Assembly (NCBI GenBank): GCA_958450365.1
Contig: CAUEEP010000878.1
Location: 454,001-518,000, forward strand
Direction of reading: 5' to 3'
Source: Mesorhabditis belari
Taxonomy: Eukaryota; Nematoda; Chromadorea; Rhabditida; Rhabditidae
DNA length: 64,000 nucleotides
In this document: in pieces, positions 1 to 12,000 of the stretch
Layout of the letters: each line of letters starts with the position of its first letter
Numbering within the stretch: the stretch's first letter is position 1
The notes under the pieces: generated by a model
The model's input: the letters and a program-made list of their open reading frames with translations, nothing else
What the model was told of the DNA's origin: nothing
Databases searched by the model: none
Program-made: the position numbers and the translations under genes

Positions 1-1140
1 AACCAAATGAACAACAGTTGCCTTATATAGGCTTTAACACAAGATACTCAGCTAACAAGCTACAATAAATAAAACAAAACAATGATTTGGGGCTCGAAAT
101 AGAATGAAGGCGCACCGATTTCCTCAATATTTTTCCAAATTTTAGGCTGCCAGAGCAAATAAAACCACCTGTTTTCTCTCTAATCCCAGTTAGGTAACTT
201 TTTAGTGGCTATTCGCCACACTCTTACAATAATAATTCTCAAATAAAAATGAAAAAGAAAACAGCAACTTGGGAATTAAGCTCATGACTAATTAAAGTGT
301 GATTACTGTACAGTACTAAATACAGTACTAAATACAGTAATCACAGTACAGCATTTTACTATAGACTAGTACAGAAATGAGACTATCCTGTTGCAATTAG
401 ATTGTTAGATAGGCTTGTTAGATAAAGCTTCACATTGGATTTAGATATGAATACCTGAAAGGTCTTTAATTACTACTTAATTAACTAACTAACTAATTAA
501 CTCAGTACCTAATTAACATTTTTAACAATAAGCTGATAATTCAATAATTCAATAGCTGTTACTTCAATAATAATTCAATAAACCATTCATCTATGAATGT
601 TTAAACTCCAAAAGCACAACTCTAGCAAATAAAACCACCTGTTTTCTCTCTAATCCCATTTCCCATCTCTGGCTATTCGCCACAGCACTAAAAGGCCAAG
701 CTTTGTAGCTTGAATTTTGACTCCAAAAGTACAAAAAGTACTCTCAAAGTACAAAACAAACAAACAAAACAAAATCAACTCAACTTTAAATTAGATTTTG
801 TACAAATATTTATTATGATAGAGTAGACTTTTTACACAGCTTTCTACAGCTTTCCTTTCAACTTCTTTTGAGAAACTTTTTAGGGATTAATGGGATGAGT
901 GATCAAGAATTCATTGGGTGCCTTTTTCTGATAGACTTGTCCACACAAAATGCTTCTCCTTTTTTTTTGCGGAAAGACAAAATTTGTTACTAGATTCATC
1001 GCCTAAAATTCCGTGATTCTACAACGATGAGTGAGTTTTTCTTTAGTTATTTCTAAGAATGAAAAGCTTTTTTTGATACTTTACTTAACACAAAAGTAAC
1101 AAATTCTTGACTTTGACACTACAGTAATAAACTGGTTTAA
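1..1140. other. Intergenic stretch without a visible gene
   Basis: I see no open frame with coding character and no exon chain here. A short palindrome has 12-bp arms at 299-310 and 333-344, enclosing two copies of a CAGTACTAAATA-type unit. A phrase starting GCAAATAAAACCACCTGTTT occurs twice (about 153 and 625), so this region also holds a dispersed or locally duplicated repeat. Confidence 0.6.
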
Positions 1141-1149
1141 TGATAGCTC

Positions 1150-1395
1150 TTTAGTTAGCTAAAGCTGTTTAGTTAGCTAAAGCTGTTTAGTTAGTTAGAG
1201 CTCTTTAGTTAGCTAGAGCTCCTTAGTTAGCTAGAGCTGTTTAGTTAGCTGAAGCTGTTTAGTTAGCTAGAGCTCCTTAGTTAGCTAGAGCTCCTTAGTT
1301 AGCTAAAGCTCTTTAGTTAGCTAGAGCTCTTTAGTTAGCTAGAGCTCTTTAGTTAGCTAGAGCTCTTTAGTTAGCTAGAGCTCTTTAGTTAGTTG
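1150..1395. repeat. 18-bp minisatellite (TTTAGTTAGCTAGAGCTC type)
   Basis: About 14 imperfect copies of an 18-bp unit alternate between AGAGCTC and AAGCTGT endings. A short remnant of the same array recurs at 2815-2860. The unit end (TAGCTGTTTAGTT) is also seen inside the tRNA-like sequence at 1505-1600. Confidence 0.9.
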
Positions 1396-1499
1396 TTTTG
1401 TTAGTTTTGTTACCTAACATTTTTATGAGAAGCATTTTAAGATAAACGTATTTGAAATAGAGAAAAATGAACTTTGCAAATCCAAAAAAGCAAAGAAAA

Positions 1500-1760
1500 G
1501 CAGAACGGCGGACTCGAACTAGAGAGTTTTGCCTTGATAGCTGTTTAGTTTGTTCTTTGCCTTGAATTCTAACCCACTGCCACGCGGCTACGACTGCTTC
1601 TTAAAGCCTCTAAGAGATCTGCTTATAAACTAACGGTGATTTTTGAACTGCCATACAAAACTTTGCACGCTTATAACTTTTGACAGAAGGCTTCGTAGCA
1701 GAAAGGGAAAGCAGATTCGGAAATGGCGTTGAATTCTGCATTGAATAGCACATGTCATTT
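1500..1760 (-). repeat. tRNA-like sequence plus one arm of a foldback element
   Basis: Read on the minus strand, 1505-1600 has a D-arm-like GTAGCCGCGTGGCAGTGGGTT segment and a T-arm-like GTTCGAGTC segment with a long central region, as in a class II tRNA, but the stems are poor. It is followed at 1650-1735 by the arm (CGCTTATAACTTTTGACAG, then GGAAAGCAGATTCGGAA) shared with the foldback elements at 23300, 27690 and 45970. Probably a truncated copy of that family. Confidence 0.55.
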
Positions 1761-2384
1761 GACCACAACACCTAGTTATGGTGGGCAAATGAGCTCAAAT
1801 TCCCTTTTGAGCTTTAAAAATGGCACAATTTTCACTACAACAGTACTTGTTTGTACTACAACAGTGGGAAAAGGTAAATTTTGGTTCAGGAAGGGACAGT
1901 CTTTCGGAAACTTTGAGGGTGTGGTCTTTCGGATACTTCTGATCAGTGACTATTTGTGAGCCATGCTAAAGCCAATACTTGATCTAGATCTTGACCTGAA
2001 AGATTTGCCAATCTTAAGCCAGCTCAATACAGTAAACTTGTTTTTTGATGAACAGTTGGTCTAACGGTGGTCTAACGTTTTTGTAAAGCCTTTTGGAATC
2101 TTTGAGTGGGTGTTTGGCCTCTCTCCTTTGGCCATTCTTTTCAACACAATTATCCGGCTTTCGCATCTCGGATTGCATTCCGATGAAAGCCATAGAAGCA
2201 CAAAACGAAAAAGAGAGATGAATGAATGAGGGTTGAGATTTTTTTAGATATTGTATAGCTTTAAAGTTTAGTTTTAAAGCTTTTTAAGATCTCATTTATG
2301 TAGTTGATTTGGGCTAATAGAAGGTTTAGAAGATCGTAGCCTAGTTTAAGCAAAAGAGCAAAAGATTCAAGATGGTTAGTGAGC

Positions 2385-2625
2385 TTCTAGATGTTCCGAT
2401 CCAGCTCTTAGGGTTGTAAGGCAATGCTTGGCCTGAGCAAAGCCCGGGTTCATCAAACTATTTACCATTTACCTAACTAACCATTCACTAACCAACTTTT
2501 TGGTTAGTGAGCTCCCAGATGTTTCAATCCAGCCCCTAGTGTCTGTAAGGCAATGCTTGGCCTGGCCAGAGCCCGGGTTCATCAAACTATGTACCATTTA
2601 CCATCTAGCAATTCTGCTAAACGGA
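2385..2625. repeat. Tandemly duplicated tRNA-like repeat
   Basis: Two copies of a roughly 100-bp segment run from GTGAGCT to AAACTAT.TACCATTTACC. Each ends in a T-arm-like GCCCGGGTTCATCAAAC. No complete tRNA cloverleaf can be drawn. Confidence 0.6.
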
Positions 2626-2743
2626 TTTAACAGTTTAGCATTTACCAATTTATCATTTAGCAACTTTGCTAAATGCTAAATGCTGAATCTAGCAAAATTG
2701 AGTTTTGTTTCTTGTAAACTGAATCTTCTGATGTCGTCACATA

Positions 2744-2794
2744 AAGCTAACATACCGTGAGTCCTCTATTGGAGGATTTACGGTATGTTAGCTT
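2744..2794. repeat. Perfect 15-bp hairpin
   Basis: AAGCTAACATACCGT at 2744-2758 is perfectly complementary to 2780-2794, with a second small stem (CCTC/GAGG) in the loop. It is possibly a minimal foldback insertion. Confidence 0.85.
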
Positions 2795-2839
2795 GCCTGA
2801 GCGGCCTGAGCTGCTTAGTTAGTTAGAGCTCTTTAGTTA

Positions 2840-3220
2840 GCTAGAGCTCTTTAGTTAGCTTAGCTATTATTCGGTACCCATTTTTCGGATCCCCAGAAAA
2901 ATCACATAATTGGGTACCAAATTATCGAAAAGAAATGATTTTCGCTTAAATCACTCTAACTCGATCCCTTTTAGTCTAAAAAAATACGAAAAACACATTT
3001 AAAATCAAAACATTAGAGGGTCAAATCTTCGAAAATCCATATAGGGGACCCTTATCATTTGTTGACAAAAACTTTCTTTCAATTATTTTCTTCTAATCGA
3101 TTTAAAGTGTATTGCCATCATCTATAGGTTATACTTAGTGATAGTATACATTATTTAAAGCCCTTTTTACAAAATAGTTTTAGGAAAAATTTCACTTTTA
3201 GTTAGCGTCAAATTAACGTT
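2840..3220. other. Non-coding stretch, nothing recognised
   Basis: AT-rich sequence with no long frame, no exon-like block and no clear repeat beyond the short remnant of the 18-bp array at its left edge. Confidence 0.5.
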
Positions 3221-3730
3221 AGGGATGCCGCTCTAGGGATGCCGCTCTAGGGATGCCGCTCTAGGGATGCCGCTCTAGGGATGCCGCTCTAGGGATGCCG
3301 CTCTAGGGATGCCGCTCTAGGGATGCCGCTCTAGGGATGCCGCTCTAGGGATGCCGCTCTAGGGATGCCGCTCTAGGGATGCCGCTCTAGGGATGCCGCT
3401 CTAGGGATGCCGCTCTAGGGATGCCGCTCTAGGGATGCCGCTCTAGGGATGCCGCTCTAGGGATGCCGCTCTAGGGATGCCGCTCTAGGGATGCCGCTCT
3501 AGGGATGCCGCTCTAGGGATGCCGCTCTAGGGATGCCGCTCTAGGGATGCCGCTCTAGGGATGCCGCTCTAGGGATGCCGCTCTAGGGATGCCGCTCTAG
3601 GGATGCCGCTCTAGGGATGCCGCTCTAGGGATGCCGCTCTAGGGATGCCGCTCTAGGGATGCCGCTCTAGGGATGCCGCTCTAGGGATGCCGCTCTAGGG
3701 ATGCCGCTCTAGGGATGCCGCTCTAGGGAT
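3221..3730. repeat. Highly uniform 14-bp minisatellite
   Basis: About 36 head-to-tail copies of AGGGATGCCGCTCT without a visible mismatch. The GC-rich unit stands out from the AT-rich surroundings. The array ends at AGGGATTTGCGG. Confidence 0.95.
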
Positions 3731-3739
3731 TTGCGGTAA

Positions 3740-4680
3740 GCTCGTATGCTCAAAATTGGCTAAAATTGGCTTGTTTTGTAGCGAAAGTTGGCTAAAATTG
3801 GTTTTCTTTTGTAGCCAGAGTATGTCGGAGTTCGAATCTGTGATGGGGTTTTTTGATAGCTTTGTTCAGAGTTCAGAGGAGAGTTATAAGTGTTTTTCGG
3901 AGCTGACGGCACTGAAAAACACTCTCGGAGGAAATTTAGCAAAATTTTACTAAATCCAAACTTAGTAAACCCGTTGAATTAAGTAAATTTGCTAAATTTA
4001 GCAGTTGCTGGACCCGAATTTAGCAGTTTAGCAGAATTTGGCAGAATTTAGCAGTTGCTGGACCAGAAGCCAGGCTTAAATCGGTTAAATTTTGATGTAA
4101 AATTTGTTCAATTCAATTTGTTAATCAATTTGATGTTAAATTTGATGTTGACCTTAAATAGGGTTAATCAATTTGAGATTTAAGTTGATACGGTAACTGA
4201 TTCGGAATCAGCATCGAAAACTCTAGATCTAGGCTCTCATTCAATGCTATAATAATATATTTTCTAGTAAAAGCATCAGTAAAAGCATCAGCATCAGTAA
4301 AAGCTATAATCTGATCAGAAGAGAAAGGGTTTGCGGTTCTGATTTGATCAGAAAAGGTTTAATCAGAATATCAGATCAGATTAGATCAGATATTTGATCA
4401 GAAGACTTGTTCTAATCAATCTTTACTCCCAGATTTCTCACTTTCAATCATCACCGCTAACTGCTTTAAATATTTCTCCATAGCAAAACAAAGCGAATGT
4501 AATTACCGGGAGTTTCACCGTGGTCAAATGGTGGTGTCTCTCCGATCCTCTGTCCCCTTTTCCCTTCTATGGTCCCTCTCGTCTATTGATTCCTCTTCTC
4601 TCATAGTCAGCCACCCATCCCCCTTCTCCTTTCTACCCACTCCTCCCCTTTTCCAATGGGGCTCGGATGGCCCTTTCTCT
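3740..4680. other. Non-coding stretch with simple dispersed words
   Basis: This holds repeated words such as TTTAGCAG and ATCAGATCAGA but no exon chain. The small frames on both strands lack splice context and family likeness. Confidence 0.45.
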
Positions 4681-4875
4681 TCTATTTCTTCTATTTCTTC
4701 TATTTCTTCTCCTTCTTCTCCTTCTTCTCCTTCTTCTCCTTCTTCTCCTTCTTCTCCTTCTTCTCCTTCTTCTCCTTCTTCTCCTTCTTCTCCTTCTTCT
4801 CCTTCTTCTCCTTCTTCTATTTCTTCTCTTTCTTCTCCTTCTTCTCCTTCTCCTCTTTCTTCTTTCTTCTCCTTT
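4681..4875. repeat. CTT/CTC-rich microsatellite
   Basis: A pyrimidine-only tract of about 190 bp based on TTCTTCTCC units. Homopolymer-like frames (poly-Ser, poly-Leu, poly-Arg) on both strands are by-products. Confidence 0.95.
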
Positions 4876-5454
4876 TTCTTCTAGAATGCCTTTCAACTTC
4901 TTTTTCCTTGTTCCCCAAAAGAAGACACATCCTGACACCCATTGGATTTTTCTGTTTTCGGATTCTAGAGTTGAAGGCTTAGACTAGGTTTTTAGTGTTG
5001 TTTTTTTTTGAATTTTGAAACTTTTCCTGAACCTAAACTTTTCTTTAACAAATACAAACTTCATCAACCGAAAATTCTTCATAAATTTGTCCTTACTTTG
5101 CCTCTTCAACACTACACTTGCTGCCATCATTCTCTAGAGATTTCAAACTAATTTTTATCTTTCTTAGTGTTTTTACACTCATTTCTTATAAAGTATAAAA
5201 ACTTTTGATATAACAAAAGCTTTAGAAAGTTTTTCTTATATCAAAAGTGTTTCTGCACTCATTTTGCGTACTCGTATTGACAAAAGCAAGTCTTTTTAAT
5301 CCAATTTTTAGTCTTTAGTCTTTTTAATCCAATCCAATCCAGAATTAGCTTTTAAATGTGGTTATTGAGTTTACAAATCTTTTTTTCTTACGCTAGAAGT
5401 TGTACTTTGTTTAGTTTTATTTTAACATCAGTTACTAGTCATTTTACTCCGTCC

Positions 5455-5545
5455 GTTAGCATCAGTTACATCCGTTAACATCAGTTACATCCGTTAACAT
5501 CAGCTACATCCGTTAACATCAGTTACATCCGTTAACATCAATTCA
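5455..5545. repeat. 19-bp tandem repeat
   Basis: About five copies of a unit based on CATCAGTTACATCCGTTAA. Confidence 0.85.
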
Positions 5546-6036
5546 GCTTTGCTTTTTGACATCAGTTACTTTTAACAGACTTGCTAATGCCAAAAAGAAA
5601 TTCAAATCTTGGTAAAGTGATGGTTCAATATCTAAGTTCAATATCTAAGTTCACTATCAAAACACTAGCATAAAGTAAAAATTCTTTAGATGATTTCAAT
5701 TCGATCCTTTAATTTGTTAAAGTTAAAGTATACCGATCCATCCATCACAAGTTCCCCCTATAAACCTTTAAGATGTCCGTCTTGCTGTCCACTCTTAATC
5801 CCAAGACTTTCGACGAGTAGAGTCGAATTTCATTTCCCTCTCTTTACTTTCTTTTCTCATTTTCCCTTCATGTCACTTACTCAATCAATTTTTTTTTCGG
5901 AAAAAATCGCCTTTTCCCTACAATTATTGATTTGAAATCATAGAAAAGAGCTTTTCAAGCAAAGTGCTGAGATTTTTGCTATTTACTCAGCTCACTCTCG
6001 TGGATAATGAATAAATTGGAATTTCCTGGATTCATT

Positions 6037-6052
6037 TTTTCAAACCGTTCAG
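6037..6052 (+). promoter_or_regulatory. Candidate 3' splice or spliced-leader acceptor before BTBD8 exon 1
   Basis: AAACCGTTCAG ends at 6052. The coding frame of exon 1 is open from 6053, and the first in-frame ATG is at 6080. This fits a spliced-leader acceptor, but an upstream coding exon cannot be excluded. Confidence 0.4.
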
Positions 6053-6079
6053 CGATTGGATGTGTGTGGGCATCGTGTG

Positions 6080-9000
6080 ATGCGTTGTTCGGCCGCCGTT
6101 TGGGAGCAGTACAATTTCGCTCGTGAACGACTCCAAAATCAATTAGCACACCGGCTACGATCGCAGATGGCAACATTGGTTGGTGAAATGTTTTAAGTTT
6201 TAAACGATTCGAATTCATTTCTATAATCCAAAGTGAATGTAGAAGACAGCTAAGAGGGAATGTCCAAAGTCTTCTGACAGCGAACAGGGAATGTCCAAAG
6301 TCTTCTGACAGTTAAGAGGGAATGTCCAAAGTCTTCTGACAGCGAACAGGGAATGTCCAAAGTCTTCTGACAGTTAAGAGGGAATGTCCAAAATCTTCTG
6401 ACAGTTAACATGGAACTTCCAAAGTCTTCTGACAGCGAACAGGGAATGTCCAAAGTCTTCTGACAGTTAAGAGGGAATGTCCAAAATCTTCTGACAGTTA
6501 ACATGGAACTTCCAAAGTCTTCTGACAGCTAACAGGGAATGTCCAAAGTCTTCTGACAGTTAACATGGAACTTCCAAAATCTTCTGACAGTTAACATGGA
6601 ACTTCCAAAGTCTTCTGACAGCTAACAGGGAATGACATCAGCTCGAAGTTTTGGATCGCTTCGTGGCCATCACATAAAATCGGCATCACATAGAATCGGC
6701 TATAAATCAAAATTGGAAACTGTAAATCACCAGGAATCTTCTTTTAAACTCCCTTAAATCTTCCTTCCTGGTTCCTAGAAAGTTCCCTTAAATTACGGAC
6801 TCTTTATGAGACCTCAACAAAGCAACGCCCCAACGGCTACTGGTCTAGTGGATAGTGTGCTAGCCTATGGAACTTATGAAGGTTTTTGGCTTGAGTTCGA
6901 ATCCTCCCTAGCCAATTCTTTTGCTTTTCTTGATGCATTTGCAGTAAATATTTATGCTTGTGTCATTCCTTTGTAAGAAAAAGGAAATTTTCATCAAATA
7001 ACTCTTGTAATCGTTCATAGAGCAGAAATTGTCTGCTATTAAAGTAAACAAACCAATTTTTGTTTGCTATTGAACATTTCATTGATCAAGGTTTCTTAAA
7101 AATGTCTTATTCAGGTTGGAAACATGGATTCCGCGGATTTGTTGCTAGTTGCAGCTGATGGAAAGAAATTACCAGCACATGAGTGCATTCTCCGTGCAAG
7201 AGCTCCCGGTTTTTATCAACGACACATTGAGCCAACTGTTTCGGCGATGGGACCAGCAACATCGGGGAAAATAAGAGAAGTAAGAGTGGCTTTTTAGTTT
7301 TAAAGATTAAGATTTTGGCCTAGGCACTAGAAACTCTAAAAATCTACCGGATTGACATGATCTATAACTCAAAAAATAAAGAATCTCAAAAGCTTTCGAT
7401 AGAACTAAAGCAGAGCTAAAAATATCAATTCTAAAGAAAGCTACAGTGGTTTGTCGTCGACTACGCGCGAGTACGGTCTATTTTGAGTCAGGACCACTGC
7501 AAACCACTATAACTTTCTTTAGAATTGATATTTTTAGATCTGCTTTAGTTTATTCGAAAGCTTTTGAGATTCTCTATTTCTTAAGCTATAGATCATGTCA
7601 ATCCGGTAGATTTGAAGCAAGTTAGAAGCGTTTGTAGTTTCCGTTCGTAGTTGTTTGTAGTGCTCGTGTCTATTTTGGTGAATTAGAAGATTCAAAATAA
7701 AAAGAATTGATAAAATTCAGAGCTTATTTCTTCTTGAATTGAATTTTTATCCAAATCAACACTTGCACATTTATTCATCAATTTCAGGTGGCAGTGGGTG
7801 ACATCGATTCGAGTGGGCTCGAGTTTTTCATTCATTCTGTGTACACAGAAGACGAGATTGCCCAGTTTCCTCCGGACGTTGAGGAAACCGCGGACGAAGA
7901 TCGACGTGAGTTCAACAAGGATTATAGCTACTTTCTTCTTAACTCATTATCAGGAAAATTCTAAAAACTGATTGTTGACCATAAATTACAGGATGACAAG
8001 AAATAATCCGTCCTTAAAATTCAACGCATAACTCTCTTTATAAGTAAGCAAAAGCAAAAAACTACTTTTGAATAGAATTTTATTGAACTCTCAGTAACAT
8101 AAAAACAAATTACCTTAAAGCTAGCTTTATCCGATATTTTTTGGCAACTATTAGAAGCTTGACACTTGCTAGGGATCGTTCTTTTATTTACCACCGAGTT
8201 TCGAAGTGCGAGCTAGCCTATTTTGTAACAAATTTGTCACTGAAGCCGACTAGCTTAATCGTTTTTGTGTAATGGATTCAAATTCTTGATTTAAATCTGT
8301 TTAAAGTTTTTGTGTAAAAGATAGTTTTTGAGTGTTATGCTAGTATCAAGTATCAAGCTAGCAAGAGTATCAAGCTATCAAGGGTATCAAGCTATCAAGA
8401 GTATCAAGCTATCAAGAGTATCAAGCTATATCATCAAACTATGTCGTCGTGGCCAAGCGGCTAGTGCGCTAGGCTCTCAACTGGCTTTAGTTCAAGCTCT
8501 AGTTTTTTGGAAATTTTTTTTTTTTTTTAAGGGGGGTGTTTTTTTTTCCATACAAGTTTTTTTTTTCTCTTTTTTGTTTGGTTTTTTTTTTTCTTTTTTT
8601 TTTTTGATTTGGCATCAGATAGTGTTTACTGTTTATGAGGATACTGTTTTGATTTCACATTTATGACTTTAACAAGAATTTCTTTACAACAAGCAAATGT
8701 TTTACCCAAGTACCCGGGCTCGAACTAGGGCTAGAGGCTAGAGAGTCGAGAGCCGAGCGCCACCTGGCCACTTGGCCTAACCACTTGGCCACCAAGACAC
8801 ATTCCCCAGCAACCCATGATCGGTTGATACTCAGAAATCTGTCTAAAAGTAAATCTCTGAAAATGTCGATTGTATCAAATCAAAACAGTCTGCTCAAATT
8901 GTCGCCAGCATCGGCGTTTGCCGTTGCCAAATGTGCCTAAAATTCTCGTATGGGGTAAGTTCCAAGGCACTCCAGGGAAAATAAAGGGCAAGCTTTCAGC

Positions 9001-12000
9001 TTTTCAAACGACAAGCTTCTATCATTTTTAAGTTATTCACTGCATGTATAAATCTTATTTTTCTAAATTTCCGCTTCAAAAGCTTCTTTAGGAGACGCCG
9101 ACTCGAGGAACTCAAATCCATCATTTTCGATGGATCAATCGACCGATTTGGAGGATTTCAAAGCACAGGTTTTACTTAGAGTCTTCATATTCTAAGATTT
9201 CCTTGTTCTTACCGTAAATACTATAATAGTACCCCACACCCCTCGTACAGTCGGGTAGTCGCAAAAGTTTTCATTTTTTAGTATTTCATTTTTTTCAAAG
9301 TGCCCGTACTTTCAAAAAATGCGTCTTTGGTATCAAAAATAGCTGAAATTCAGGGCTATTTTTTGATACCCAAGCGAACATTGTAGCATAAGCCAGTGTC
9401 GAGAAAAACTCATTCAAAGCTAGACTACGCAACGCTCCCCACCGTCAATACGGGGGGTGGGGTACTATTACAGTATTTACGGTATGTTGTTTTTTAAGAG
9501 ATTTTATTCTTTTCAAGAGCAAAATTGTTTTGGAAAGCTGAAAATTGGAAAAGCTTTAGGATCGAGATGAGCACATTTTACCCAAAGGCGATGACCCGAC
9601 CCCATCAACTAATAAAGGCTCGCAAAATCAACACAAACAACATCAGCAACAAATCTCGGTTAGTTTGTTACTTGACTTGCTTTTATAAACAAGATTATCA
9701 TCTTTTTATGATCTTTTTAAGATTTTTTATGATCCTTTTATGATTCCCTTTCAGAATATACCAATGATGACCTCGTTTCGAGATCTTGCCACTCATTCCC
9801 CGATGAATACCTCATTGTACTCCATTGGGAATCGATCGGATGTAAGATTTCGTTTTACTGTTGAATAAGAGATAGAATTTTAAATTTTTTAGGTATATGG
9901 CTGCTTAAAGAATGAGTTTATATGATTGGTTATATATAAAAATGTTTTTTTTTTGCATTTTAGGTGGGACCGGACATCCCTGAAGAAGATGAAGACGGCA
10001 CCGCGGCACCGGTTCGGAGGAGAAGCTCAAGACAAGAAAGTACGTTTAACAGTAAGGCTATATACCCTACGGTGGCAATGGGATACGTGGCTCATTGGTA
10101 GAGCGATCGCCCGTAAGCGATAGATCGCGGGTTCGAATCCCGGCGCGAATTTTTTTGTATTCCCAGCCCCAACCCATAGAAGGATCGGCGTGTCTAACTT
10201 CACTGGGGCCTCCCCACTGTCCAATGGGCCTCCCCACTGTCCAATGGGCCACACCACTGTACAATGGGCCTCACCCCTGTCCAATGGGCCTCACCACTGT
10301 CCAATGGGCCTCACCACTGTCCAATGGGCCTCACCGCTGCTCGCTCGCCGCGACAATGGGCCACGTGAAATTACTCTAATTTATAGACAGACTAAGTTAA
10401 ATATTTGTATACAGGAGTTTTTGGGGATCGGGGGAAAATTCGGGCATATTTCCTTTGGGTATAGAGCCAAAAACTAATTGTAAATTTGTTTTCGCTCTTT
10501 TTTATCCATTTCTTTTTAATTACCCAAGTTTTGAACTGGCTTCGTAGTGAGTTTATGTGAAAATTAACAACAGATTCGGATTTCCTAACCTTGAAAATCC
10601 CCAAGAACAAATTTTCGCGTTGATCTGGCGCTAAAATCGTTTTTTTAGAGAGCAAAACACTGAAAAATGACATTGTTGTGTTAAAAACCTAAGAAGTTAA
10701 CAATTAAAACTATTAAATTATTAAAATATTAAAATATTAAACATTAAAGCTATTAAAACTATTAAATCTCTATTAAAAACATTTATACTTATGATAAATT
10801 TCAGCAACGATGGGGAAATTCATCCGTTTGGATAGTGTGGAAGCGCTGGAGAATGATCGCTTGGAATTAGAGAGGAAAAGGAGTAGTGGAGTTCACAAGG
10901 TTAGCTACAAGTTGAACAAGTTGAAATAAAAGTTTAAACAGATTGAGATGGGTAAAATTCTAGGCAATCTTTCCGATGTTCATCGGATTGGACGAAAGAA
11001 CGACGCCATCAGAGAGAATGTATCAATCGGTTCCTGAAGGTGTCCGGGGAAGAGCGATGATCGCGAAGAGGCTCTCTGTTGCCTCACTCTCCTCACTCAC
11101 TAGCATCGATGTCACCCCGAATCATGATGGTCGGTTGTTTGAAACAATGATTGACTATGCTGTTTTCTTAGTACTTTAATGCTTTGTTTTCTTGACCTTA
11201 AGCTAACTAGCTAACTTAAGCTAACTAGGGAACTGCTCCAACATCGATTTGGACCTCCAACATCGATTTGGGTTATGGGACCTAGCGCAGAAATGACAGC
11301 TAGACAGACGAGCTGTAATTGCATCATTTATTTGAAAGTTGTAAATCTCTTCTACAAAATGGGCTCAAGCGTGTTTCAATTGATCGAACCATTGAAGAAA
11401 TTTCGAGGGCGAAATGCGAGTGACCAAAAAAGGAATCCAGTCACTTTAGGGACAAGTTTAGTGTGGTTAAAATAGAGTTAGCTTCTCAAAATTGAAGATT
11501 TAAAAAGAAGGATATCTATATATCAATTGATTAAAAAAGTCTAACGGAAATGCATTTACAGAAATTTAGATAGAGCGTAAGTTCATAAACCATCAAAATT
11601 GTCAAAAAACCGACTTCACAAAAAAAGAAAAATTATTGTAAAAAGAAAGTTTTCCCATAAAATGATCCGAACGCTTAATTATTTTGAATGATATTGGAAT
11701 GATATTTGAATGATATTTGAATGACAGGGCGCTCATTTTCCACTATATAGTCAAAAGCGAACCCTTGTGAAACTTGTGAAAGTGGGGTTTTCAAAAAGTG
11801 CCCTCTTTTGGTCCCCTAAAGTGACTCGATTCCTTTTTTGGTCACTCGCATTTCCCCCTAAAATGGTTTTGACTATATAGTGGAAAATGAGCGCCCTGTC
11901 ATTCAAATATCATTCAAATATCATTCAAAATAATTAAGAGTTGGGATCATTTCATGGGAAAACTTTCTTTTTACAATAATTTTTCTTTTTTGTGAAAAAG

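Noticed and set aside
1150..1395. CRISPR-like or origin-like iteron array
   Set aside because: Continuous 18-bp tandem repeat without spacers or associated genes.
4633..4987. Overlapping poly-Ser, poly-Leu/Phe and poly-Arg frames
   Set aside because: They all arise from one CTT/CTC microsatellite and lack splice context or non-repetitive coding flanks.
5690..6010. Possible upstream coding exon of BTBD8
   Set aside because: The frames here (e.g. from 5690, or the ATG at 6007) do not join the exon 1 frame through usable splice sites.
6239..6640. CRISPR-like array of about 30-bp repeats
   Set aside because: Units are contiguous with no unique spacers, and the host is a eukaryote with spliced genes.
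10078..10150. Functional tRNA in a BTBD8 intron
   Set aside because: D- and T-arms are good but the acceptor stem fails and the anticodon loop lacks U33; kept as a degenerate tRNA-like sequence.
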